Translations under genes and position numbers: made by a program | Assembly (NCBI GenBank): GCA_027335985.1 | Contig: DAHWGX010000070.1 | Coordinates: 1-11,517, forward strand | Source: Nitrospirota bacterium | GTDB taxonomy: Bacteria > Nitrospirota_A > Leptospirillia > Leptospirillales > Leptospirillaceae | Reading direction: 5' to 3' | DNA: 11,517 nt | In this document: positions 1-5,645 of the stretch, piece by piece | Layout of the letters: every line of letters starts with the position of its first letter | Position numbering within the stretch: the stretch's first letter is position 1 | The notes under the pieces: model-generated | Seen by the model: only the letters and a program-made list of their open reading frames with translations | Told to the model about the DNA's origin: nothing | The model's database searches: none

Positions 1-135
1 TACCTGGCCGCCTTTGCTTATCGCTTCAACCGACGCTTTCGTCTCAAGTCCCTGCCCATGCGTCTCTTGGCGGCCGCCCTTGGAACAGGACCCCGTCCGG
101 AGCCAATGCTCCGACTGGCTGAACAATCGTGCTAA
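1..135 (+). CDS. IS1595-family transposase, C-terminal end (partial)
   Basis: Frame 1 is open from the window edge to a TAA at 133-135 and gives 44 residues beginning YLAAFAYRFNRRF and ending PMLRLAEQSC. The YL-x-x-F-x-Y-R-F-N-R-R-F pattern is characteristic of the C-terminal end of IS1595/ISXO2-type DDE transposases. The family match is from recall, not a search. The catalytic core lies outside the window, so I cannot tell whether the gene is intact. The 3' end of its element should lie just downstream, before about position 180. The next gene begins about 145 bp after the stop. Confidence 0.7.
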   Translation, partial: YLAAFAYRFNRRFRLKSLPMRLLAAALGTGPRPEPMLRLAEQSC

Positions 136-147
136 TCAGGAATGACC

Positions 148-190
148 AAACACACCTGAGTGTATAGATAACACCTGAAACGAGATCTCG
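148..190. repeat. Possible right end of the IS1595-type element
   Basis: Downstream of the transposase stop, the octamer ACACCTGA occurs twice, at 152-159 and 171-178, flanking TGTATAGATA. A perfect 10-bp palindrome CGAGATCTCG follows at 181-190. An IS end is expected here because IS1595 elements end soon after the transposase gene. The left end lies outside the window, so neither the boundary nor a target duplication can be confirmed. This is inference from position plus a visible short repeat. Confidence 0.3.
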
Positions 191-278
191 TCCGTTCGTT
201 TTTCAACATGCCTGTCGACGAGCAACATTATGCTACTGAATACTTTGCTTCTCTTCGATGTGTCAGGAAAAAGAGGTC

Positions 279-740
279 ATGTTCCAAAATTTGCTCAATC
301 TGACTCGGGAAGCAATCGTCAAAGGGATCCTGTCAGACCACGCTGTGACCATTGTGGATATCAATATGGTCCGGATCGGCTGTGTCGGGTGTCAGGCTTC
401 TTTAGAAGGGAAAATCATGGAAGGCAACATTGATTCATGGCCTCGTTCTTACTTTCGGAATATAAATGAAGCCATCCCATACATTGAAACAAGCGATCTG
501 ATTGTACGACCCAAGCGAGGTGGACCGGGGGATCACTGGGGGGTTGTCCTTGCCGGGGGACTCGTTCTTGAAGGGCAAGCCGGTTTGGGCTCATGCCTGA
601 CGGGATTATCGGATTTTGCCCCCAAAGAAAGGGTGACTGTAATCAAGCCTCCGCATCTTTACAGAGGCATAATCAATATGCGAGCAAATAAAGAACTTCT
701 GACAGGAAAGCCCTATGACTTTTTGACAAATAATTGGTAG
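279..740 (+). pseudogene. LRAT-like (papain-fold) protein, truncated by IS insertion
   Basis: The product resembles bacterial lecithin:retinol acyltransferase (LRAT)-like proteins, permuted papain-fold thiol enzymes of the NlpC/P60 superfamily. Numbering from ATG 279, the catalytic-type His is H86 in GDHWGVVL. A family-like middle follows (SCLTGLSDFAPKERVTVI, 105-122), then YDFLTNN at 146-152. In the family the next residues are C-E-H-F, with Cys as nucleophile. Here the frame reads W then TAG, and both codons come from the inverted end of the IS at 736. The gene therefore loses its nucleophile and C-terminus. Glu98 sits where many members carry a second His. The start is uncertain: ATG 279 has GAGG only 2 nt upstream, and ATG 258 has no Shine-Dalgarno. 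The substrate is unknown, and bacterial LRAT-like domains are poorly characterised. Confidence 0.65.
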
Positions 741-759
741 CGTTGTCAACAGGAGACCT
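736..759 (+). repeat. IS left terminal inverted repeat
   Basis: This is the left end of the IS; it pairs with the reverse complement of 2099-2122. The outer 8 bp (GGTAGCGT) and inner 8 bp (GGAGACCT) are identical in both ends. Its bases 736-740 supply the last Trp bases and the TAG that end the disrupted LRAT-like frame. Confidence 0.75.
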
Positions 760-783
760 GAGCGCCCTTCCCTGTTTTATCCA

Positions 784-2022
784 TCAGGCATCGAACCCGT
801 TGTAGTAATAGGCCAGCCTGACCTTTGTGACATTGAGTCCGCCTTTGGTACTCCACTTCCCGACATTGATCCTCATGTTTACGGTTCGGAAGAGTCGTTC
901 GACCCGGCTTGTCGTCTTTCCCCGTAGACGGTTGGAAAGGGCGGTAAAAAGATCCTCCCGGGCATTCTGGAGATAGGACACCGTCGTCTTACATCCCTTT
1001 TCCTGGCAATAGGCAATCACGGCCTCCAGTCGCTTTGTTTTCGAGGCGATCATCTCCCGGATGACGTCGTCTTCCTCCACCCCGGAGCGGATGGCACAGA
1101 TCTCCAGAACCTCGCTCATGATGTGGAGCCATTCCGCGCTTTTGCGTGGGACCTGTTTCTTGTCCTTCCAGAGGACGAACTTCAGCTGATGGGGAACGTG
1201 CCACAGGCAGCGTTGGAAGAGAATGGTCACCTTGTTTTTCAGGCCGTCTAGGATCGAGGTATCACCGTCGGTCAGCAGGAGGAAGTTTTTGAACGTCTTG
1301 AAGGCCTCAAGGCTGGGCTTGAACAGCTTGTTCCCGCTCCCGTTGTAGGGGCCGATGTCCACCCCTGCGACCCGGACGCCTCCTCCCTTCCTGTACTGGA
1401 TGAACACCTTCAGCTCCTTGCCGCGTTTCTTGATCCCGTTGATTCCGATTCCCGTCCCGTCCGCTTCTCCCCGGGCTTCTTCCTCCGGATCCAGGACGAA
1501 CGAGATTTCCGCTGCGGTCTTCTGGACCGCCTTCCAGATCGTCATCTTGTCGATCATCCACCCGAAGGTGCTCACGATCTTGGCCGCCACCCGGTAGGTC
1601 GTGAGCGACCCGATGAGCCCCAGCTTCCGGAACACCTCCTTCGGGATGCGCGTTCCGGCCTCGAGTCCCAGAAGGCTCCGGGTGATGTAGAACTTGTGCG
1701 TGCAACGTTTGCACTGAACCTGCAACTGCTGCAGGACGACCCACTGGAAGGTCGTCAGAATCTTCGTCTCTTTGCCATGCCGCGTCTTCCAGATGAATTC
1801 CCGGTCGTTGCCGCATTTTTTGCAACAGAACGGTTTCTTGCTCCGGGCCATGACCAGTTCCCCATATCCGATCAGGGCCTTTTGAAGAAAGTCTGTCAGA
1901 ATCTGGGGCAACAGCGTACAAAATCCGGCAAGAAGCGTCACCAACCGACAGTCCTTCAACTGAACCCGGAATTGACAGTCGAATTCCACCGTGATATCTG
2001 TTTTCTGTGGGGTCACTCCCAT
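784..2022 (-). CDS. DDE transposase with zinc ribbon (IS256/MULE-like superfamily)
   Basis: This 412-residue protein is the only gene in the IS and should catalyse its transposition. The ATG at 2022 is chosen because AAAGG lies 6 nt upstream; a longer frame from 2109 lacks a comparable site. Visible motifs are a zinc-ribbon-like pair C67xxC70 and C104xxC107, D188 in ADGTGIG, an acidic TDGDTS at 251-256 (D252 or D254), the C272-L-W-H275 motif, and E375 in TSRVERLF. A DDE triad with C-x-x-H between the second Asp and the Glu is typical of the IS256/MULE-type group. ISKra4- or ISH6-like assignment is possible, but I cannot fix the family without a search. No frameshift or internal stop is seen, so it looks functional. 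Confidence 0.8.
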   Translation of the reverse strand: MGVTPQKTDITVEFDCQFRVQLKDCRLVTLLAGFCTLLPQILTDFLQKALIGYGELVMARSKKPFCCKKCGNDREFIWKTRHGKETKILTTFQWVVLQQLQVQCKRCTHKFYITRSLLGLEAGTRIPKEVFRKLGLIGSLTTYRVAAKIVSTFGWMIDKMTIWKAVQKTAAEISFVLDPEEEARGEADGTGIGINGIKKRGKELKVFIQYRKGGGVRVAGVDIGPYNGSGNKLFKPSLEAFKTFKNFLLLTDGDTSILDGLKNKVTILFQRCLWHVPHQLKFVLWKDKKQVPRKSAEWLHIMSEVLEICAIRSGVEEDDVIREMIASKTKRLEAVIAYCQEKGCKTTVSYLQNAREDLFTALSNRLRGKTTSRVERLFRTVNMRINVGKWSTKGGLNVTKVRLAYYYNGFDA

Positions 2023-2098
2023 AATCGCCTTTCTTTTTGTGAAGAGATTCTTGGTCGAAGCTCTTACACAGATATAAAGAAGGGCGATTTTTCTTTCA

Positions 2099-2122
2099 AG
2101 GTCTCCCAATTTCTACGCTACC
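2099..2122 (-). repeat. IS right terminal inverted repeat
   Basis: This is the right end of the IS, transposase-proximal, and the inverted partner of 736-759. It reads inward GGTAGCGT, then 8 poorly matched bases, then GGAGACCT. A run of T residues follows outside the element at 2125-2132. Confidence 0.75.
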
Positions 2123-2279
2123 AATTTTTTTTACACGATCTTCAGTGACCATGACGGGTTCTCGAAAATTTCACGTTTCGACCGCCTGAGTAACAGGGGG
2201 TATGAATCCGAGTCTTGGGTTTCACTGAAATCCCACTTCGAACGGTGGTCGAATGAGAATCCCGATTTCTCGAGATCAA

Positions 2280-2425
2280 GAATTTCCTCCGCGACATGGA
2301 GGCAAGGACGTTTTTGTCGCCGATAGAAGCGGGTTCAGATCGATCACGAGGCCTATTACACCGATATTCTGTTTTGCAACCGAAAAATGAAGCGATTGGT
2401 GGTCAGAATAAATCTGCAAGCGTTG
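2280..2425 (+). pseudogene. Relic of a DUF1016/YhcG-type PD-(D/E)XK nuclease domain
   Basis: From 2336 one frame reads QIDHEAYYTDILFCNRKMK and then RLVVRINLQ. This resembles the nuclease core of DUF1016/YhcG proteins, usually of the form E-x-x-Y-x-D-L-L-F-x-N-R-x-L-x-x-L-V-x-I-E-L-K. Just upstream the expected hydrophobic FVA strand is in a different frame (FVADR from 2313). A possible preceding helix (FLRDME, from about 2284) is in the third frame. The catalytic Asp is present (D at 2363), but the I-E-L-K motif reads I-N-L-Q. No start or single frame spans the region, so it is a decayed fragment. Its 3' end overlaps the stop of the convergent aminotransferase gene. The family assignment is by eye. 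Bases 2127-2280, between the IS and the relic, hold no gene I can recognise. Confidence 0.5.
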
Positions 2426-3530
2426 CCAGTCCCCGGTCTGCCGCCTTCTCGGACGCATGGCTAAAATTAAGCCGAAGGTTTCCAAGACGGACTGTGGGTT
2501 CAGGATAAAACGGCTCCCCGGGCATAAAGGCGACTCCCCCATCCAAAGCCGACTGGAGAAGTTCCCGAGTATCGGCGGGGTTTTTCAGTTTCAGCCAAAA
2601 AAAGAGGCCTCCTTTGGGAATATCCCATGAGGCTGTGTGGGAAAAGTGTTTTCCGAGAAGAGAGGAAAAGTCGTCACGTTTTCGACGATAAAGATCCCTA
2701 AGAAATCCAAGTCTTTCCTGTCGTTCTGGGTTTTCGAGCATTTTCAGGACGAGCCATTGGCTGACCCTGTTCGAGTGGAGGTCAGCCGCCTGCTTCAGCC
2801 TGACCAAGTAGGGAACAAGGTCGGGTGATGCAGCCAGGAATCCGAGCCTGAGTCCGGGAGCGAGGCTCTTGGAAAACGATCCCTGGTAGATCCAGGAAGT
2901 CTTACGGATTCGGGCGCAGATCGGAGTCGTTTCGCAAGGATCGTAGACCAGATCCCGGTAGGGGTCGTCTTCGAAAAGAGTCACGCCCTGCCGGTCGCAA
3001 GCAAGGGCCAGTGCGTCCCTCTCGTCTTTGGAGTAGCAATAACCCGTAGGGTTCTGGAAAGTGGGAATCACATACAGAAATACCGGTGGCTCGAAAGCGA
3101 AGGCCGGTTCGAGGCGGTTCGGTGAAAACGATGCGAACCTCGCACCGTAGAACCGGAACACTTGGAGGGCCGCGAGATATGTGGGTGACTCCACTGCGAC
3201 GGCTGTTCCTGAATCGATGAAAAGCTTGGCGACCAAATCGAGGCCCTGTTGTGATCCCGAAATCACAAGGATTTGTTTGGGATCCACGTCAAGAGATATC
3301 TCTTGAAGGTCCTGGGCGATTCGGCGGCGCAGGTCTTCGTCGCCTTCAGTCGGGCCGTATTGAAGCCTGTCGGCGGGAATGTCGAGATCGAAATAGGGAA
3401 AACTTTCCGGCGAAGGCAGTCCTCCCGCGAACGAGATCATTCCTGGACGGGCGACGGCTGTCAGAACCTCGCGGATTGGGGAGGGATGGAGGTCTCCGAT
3501 CCTTGATGAAAAAGATTTTTGTTTCGGCAT
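2403..3530 (-). CDS. PLP-dependent aminotransferase, class I/II (MocR/LysN-like)
   Basis: This is a cytosolic fold-type I pyridoxal-phosphate enzyme that should exchange an amino group between an amino acid and a 2-oxo acid. The 375-residue protein starts at ATG 3530, which follows GGAGGG; an in-frame TTG at 3554 lies inside an operator. Motifs are SGSQQGLDL (91-99, cofactor phosphate region), Y118, FQNPTG with N160, EDDPY with D188, SFSKSLAPGLRLG with Schiff-base K221, and R353 in LRLNFS for the substrate carboxylate. The length and SFSKSLAPGLRLG motif fit the 2-aminoadipate aminotransferase/MocR-catalytic-domain group. No HTH domain is attached. The substrate cannot be read from sequence. 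It is divergent from marR across twin operators, so that MarR protein probably controls it. The stop falls within the DUF1016-like relic, so the last residues may be recently altered. Confidence 0.85.
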   Translation of the reverse strand: MPKQKSFSSRIGDLHPSPIREVLTAVARPGMISFAGGLPSPESFPYFDLDIPADRLQYGPTEGDEDLRRRIAQDLQEISLDVDPKQILVISGSQQGLDLVAKLFIDSGTAVAVESPTYLAALQVFRFYGARFASFSPNRLEPAFAFEPPVFLYVIPTFQNPTGYCYSKDERDALALACDRQGVTLFEDDPYRDLVYDPCETTPICARIRKTSWIYQGSFSKSLAPGLRLGFLAASPDLVPYLVRLKQAADLHSNRVSQWLVLKMLENPERQERLGFLRDLYRRKRDDFSSLLGKHFSHTASWDIPKGGLFFWLKLKNPADTRELLQSALDGGVAFMPGEPFYPEPTVRLGNLRLNFSHASEKAADRGLATLADLF

Positions 3531-3546
3531 GGACCCTCCAAAAAAT

Positions 3547-3566
3547 AATGTCAATATGATTGACCT
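3547..3566. promoter_or_regulatory. Operator 1, probable MarR-family binding site
   Basis: This is the first of two identical 20-bp copies, AATGTCAATATGATTGACCT, and contains the perfect inverted repeat GTCAAT-ATG-ATTGAC. It lies 17 bp upstream of the aminotransferase start, over or just after that gene's predicted transcription start, and directly upstream of the marR -35 box. MarR dimers usually bind inverted repeats of about this size. Confidence 0.7.
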
Positions 3567-3567
3567 G

Positions 3568-3596
3568 TTTACAGGGTAATGACTTGCCGATACAAT
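3568..3596 (+). promoter_or_regulatory. Predicted sigma70-type promoter of marR
   Basis: TTTACA (3568-3573) and TACAAT (3591-3596) are separated by exactly 17 bp, and each matches the housekeeping consensus at five of six positions. Transcription would begin about 7 nt later, at or next to the ATG at 3603. Operator 2 covers the -10 box and the start point, which fits simple autorepression. Confidence 0.6.
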
Positions 3597-3601
3597 GTCA
3601 A
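3573..3601 (-). promoter_or_regulatory. Predicted promoter of the aminotransferase gene
   Basis: On the minus strand TTGACA (3601-3596) lies 17 bp before TACCCT (3578-3573). The -35 box is perfect and sits inside operator 2; the -10 box is weak. Transcription would begin near 3566, at the edge of operator 1. It shares nearly the same DNA as the opposite marR promoter, so the two may exclude one another. Confidence 0.4.
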
Positions 3602-3613
3602 TATGATTGACCT
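3594..3613. promoter_or_regulatory. Operator 2, probable MarR-family binding site
   Basis: This is an exact copy of the 20-bp sequence at 3547-3566, 47 bp away, again with GTCAAT-N3-ATTGAC. It covers the marR -10 region, predicted transcription start and first codons (ATG ATT GAC), and the -35 box of the opposite promoter. The spacing would place two bound dimers about four and a half helical turns apart. Confidence 0.7.
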
Positions 3614-4046
3614 AAATAAACGCTCCGAATATCTCCGATCGATTGAACTTTTCTATTTCGCATACAGGTCCTTTACGTCCCGTCCGGACGAAATTCTTGA
3701 AGACATGGGGCTGGGAAGGGTTCACCACCGGATCCTCTATTTCATCGGCCGAAATCCCGGGACGCCTGTTCACGGCCTGTTGAAAATCCTCGGGGTGACC
3801 AAGCAGGCCCTCAACGGGCCGATTCGACAGCTTGTCGGGAGGGAGCTTGTCACGGCTCAGACAGCGACCTACGACAGGCGGATCAAACTTCTGACCCTGA
3901 CGGATGCCGGGAGCAAATTGGAGTCCCAACTGACCGGGACCCAGATTAAAAACTTGGCCAGAACCTTCGAATCGGTGGGTCCGGAGGCTGAAACGGGCTG
4001 GCGTAAGGTGATGGAGGCGTTGTCCGAGAAAGAACATTCGAAGTAA
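3603..4046 (+). CDS. MarR-family transcriptional regulator
   Basis: This is a winged-helix DNA-binding dimer that likely represses itself and the divergent aminotransferase gene in response to a ligand. From ATG 3603 it has 147 residues, the usual MarR size. The order is an N-terminal dimerisation helix (EYLRSIELFYFAYRSF), then HHRILYFIGRNPG, then a recognition-helix region around LLKILGVTKQALNGPIRQL (59-77), then the wing YDRRIKLLTLTDAG (90-103). An upstream in-frame ATG at 3579 has GGG only 2 nt before it and would lie upstream of the predicted transcription start, so 3603 is preferred. That choice implies a leaderless message. The HIT gene begins 19 nt after the stop, suggesting one transcript through the methyltransferase gene. 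The ligand is unknown. Confidence 0.85.
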   Translation: MIDLNKRSEYLRSIELFYFAYRSFTSRPDEILEDMGLGRVHHRILYFIGRNPGTPVHGLLKILGVTKQALNGPIRQLVGRELVTAQTATYDRRIKLLTLTDAGSKLESQLTGTQIKNLARTFESVGPEAETGWRKVMEALSEKEHSK

Positions 4047-4065
4047 CCCTTGTATGGAGACAGGA

Positions 4066-4431
4066 ATGACTGATATCGAGTGCATTTTCTGCCAAACCTC
4101 TTTGACACTCATTCTTGCCGAGAACGCCTTGGCATTTGCAATCCGGGACAACTTCCCCGCTCGTCCGCTTCACACGCTGATCATTCCAAAACGGCACGCT
4201 TCGGACTTTTTCGAAACCAGTGCAGCAGAACGCGAGGCCATCCATGAGTTGGCTTCGCTGTGTCGAAAGGTTATCTGCAAAGAGGATCCGAATGTCGGAG
4301 GATTCAATTTTGGAGCAAACGTTGGTGCGATAGCCGGCCAAAGGTTTATGCACGCCCATGTCCATTTGATTCCCCGACGTTCGGGTGATGCCATCCTGCC
4401 GACTGCACGGCAGGATGAAACGAGCCTATGA
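4066..4431 (+). CDS. HIT-family nucleotide hydrolase/transferase
   Basis: HIT proteins hydrolyse or transfer nucleotides on phosphate-linked substrates such as adenosine phosphoramidates or dinucleoside polyphosphates. The 121-residue protein starts at ATG 4066, preceded by GGAGACAGGA; ATG 4054 lacks a ribosome site. It opens with C6IFC9, typical of zinc-carrying members of the family. It has LHTLIIPKRH (35-44), where H44 may join the zinc site, NFGANVGAIAGQ, and the triad H96-A-H98-V-H100 in HAHVHLIPRR. All expected catalytic residues are present, so it should be active. The C-terminus is short after the triad, and its last codons hold a perfect 10-bp hairpin. It follows marR by 19 nt. The specific substrate is not readable. 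Confidence 0.88.
   Translation: MTDIECIFCQTSLTLILAENALAFAIRDNFPARPLHTLIIPKRHASDFFETSAAEREAIHELASLCRKVICKEDPNVGGFNFGANVGAIAGQRFMHAHVHLIPRRSGDAILPTARQDETSL
4392..4417. other. Perfect 10-bp intragenic hairpin
   Basis: CATCCTGCCG (4392-4401) and CGGCAGGATG (4408-4417) are perfect inverted arms around a 6-nt loop. The hairpin lies within the last codons of the HIT gene, ending 14 bp before the end of the stop codon. It has no T run, so it is not a canonical terminator. It might stabilise the upstream message or be a small mobile palindrome. Confidence 0.5.
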
Positions 4432-4438
4432 TGGGAAT

Positions 4439-4461
4439 GGAGAACGGCCCTGGCGTTCTTC
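4439..4461 (+). terminator. Weak hairpin between HIT and DUF5069-GNAT genes
   Basis: AGAACG (4441-4446) pairs with CGTTCT (4454-4459) across a 7-nt loop. One wobble and one G-C pair extend it to 8 bp, and a T-rich TCTTTCCTT follows. It could attenuate transcription between the HIT gene and the next gene, but it is weak as a full terminator. Confidence 0.3.
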
Positions 4462-4508
4462 TTTCCTTCCGGTGAGGCACCAAAAGGCAAATTTTGACAG
4501 GAGATTCA

Positions 4509-5618
4509 ATGAACGAGAGGTTTGATCCGGAAACGATGTTGCGCTCTCCCCGGGAATGCTTGGCCGGATATGCGATTCTTCCGCGCTTGATCGACAAGGT
4601 GCGTCTTCATGCCCGGGGGATCCTCCCGGAAGACTACCATCCGAATCTCCTGGCCAAAACCGAATGGGCTTTTGACGGTCGTTTCCTTCTGTTTACCGGA
4701 ATCGATCCGGAGGATCTTCGCGAGGCGATCCTTTCGTCCCAAGATGACGAAGTCGTCGGGCATTGGGTTCAGCAAAATGCGCAGGACCGGTCTCAAGAAG
4801 AAATCCGGGCTTGGTCCTATGCGATCATGACGTCCCTCTTGGTTCCGACCCCGGAGAGGATCGCCAAGAGGACGCTGTTCTACCCGGAACCCGCAAAGGT
4901 CCTCGATCTTTCATCGCTGGGATCGGTCAATCCCTGCGACCTGATCGATTTCGATGAAGGCCGGATCTCCCGGGAAGAGCTTCTGAGGAATCATGAGGAA
5001 CATATCCGATTGGAATCCCGCCCTGCGGACTCCAGGGTCGGCGATCCGGAGGATCTCTTCCTCTTTGACTCCGAACGTCTCCTTTTCAGAAATTTTCATT
5101 TATCGGACACAACCGCGGTCCACCGCTACGCCTCCGATCCCCTCGTCACGCAAATGACCTACTGGGGACCGTATTCCCTTTCTGAAACGGGATCGTTCCT
5201 CCAGCGTGCCATCCGCAGTGCCGCCGAAACGCCCCGTTCGTTTTACGATCTGGCGATCGTCTCGAAGGAAAGCGGGCCGCTCTCGTTTCCGATCGGAGGA
5301 TGCAAGATCCATGTGACCGACCGGGGGAACCGGGAAGGGGAGATCGGGTACTATCTCGAACAAACAAGCTGGAATCAGGGATTCGCCACCGAAACGGCCC
5401 GGGCACTTCTCTCCTTCGGGTTCGCCCGTCTCGGTCTCAACCGGATGGTGGCCCTGTGTTTTGTGGAGAACCGGGGATCGGCCCATGTTCTCGAAAAAAT
5501 CGGCATGTCCCGGGAAGGAATTCTGAGGAAACACCGCCTGAAGGAAGGCCGGTGGGTCGACTCGTTCCTGTATTCGGTCCTGGTCCCTGAGTGGCAAACC
5601 CCTCAGGGAAAAAAATAA
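4509..5618 (+). CDS. DUF5069-GNAT N-acetyltransferase fusion protein
   Basis: This 369-residue two-domain protein starts at ATG 4509, with AGGAG 7 nt upstream; an in-frame TTG at 4494 is ignored. Residues about 8-152 resemble DUF5069, with LRSPRECLAGYAILPRLIDK (11-30), LLFTGIDPEDLREAI (60-74) and the closing LIDFDEGRI. The function of that domain is unknown. After a charged linker (about 153-184), residues 185-362 form a RimJ/RimL-like GNAT domain. It shows EIGYYLEQTSWNQGFATETA (278-297), the acetyl-CoA loop region, and NRGSAHVLEKIGM (321-333). GNAT enzymes move an acetyl group from acetyl-CoA to an amine, here possibly a protein N-terminus or a small molecule. Fusion suggests that the DUF5069 part presents or recognises the substrate, which is inference. 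The methyltransferase gene follows after 27 nt, so cotranscription is likely. Confidence 0.8.
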   Translation: MNERFDPETMLRSPRECLAGYAILPRLIDKVRLHARGILPEDYHPNLLAKTEWAFDGRFLLFTGIDPEDLREAILSSQDDEVVGHWVQQNAQDRSQEEIRAWSYAIMTSLLVPTPERIAKRTLFYPEPAKVLDLSSLGSVNPCDLIDFDEGRISREELLRNHEEHIRLESRPADSRVGDPEDLFLFDSERLLFRNFHLSDTTAVHRYASDPLVTQMTYWGPYSLSETGSFLQRAIRSAAETPRSFYDLAIVSKESGPLSFPIGGCKIHVTDRGNREGEIGYYLEQTSWNQGFATETARALLSFGFARLGLNRMVALCFVENRGSAHVLEKIGMSREGILRKHRLKEGRWVDSFLYSVLVPEWQTPQGKK

Positions 5619-5645
5619 GAACTATTCCGAAGGAAAGGGGCCCTG

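Larger units (their letters stand above)
736..2122 (-). mobile_element. Complete insertion sequence, about 1.39 kb
   Basis: The element carries one transposase gene between imperfect inverted ends. Reading inward, both ends begin GGTAGCGT and both have GGAGACCT at positions 17-24; 18 of 24 positions agree. The tetranucleotide AATT lies directly outside each end (732-735 and 2123-2126). Because AATT is self-complementary, it could be a 4-bp target duplication or part of longer inverted ends. No 8-9 bp direct repeat flanks the element, although that would be usual in the IS256/ISKra4/ISH6 group. The intact ends and full-length transposase suggest a recent or still mobile copy. Confidence 0.8.

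Noticed and set aside
1696..2148. 150-codon plus-strand frame crossing the IS right end
   Set aside because: It is antisense to the transposase and has no recognisable domain. Only its last few codons lie outside the IS.
3612..4151. 179-codon minus-strand frame opposite marR and HIT
   Set aside because: It has no family resemblance and overlaps two well-supported genes in the other direction.
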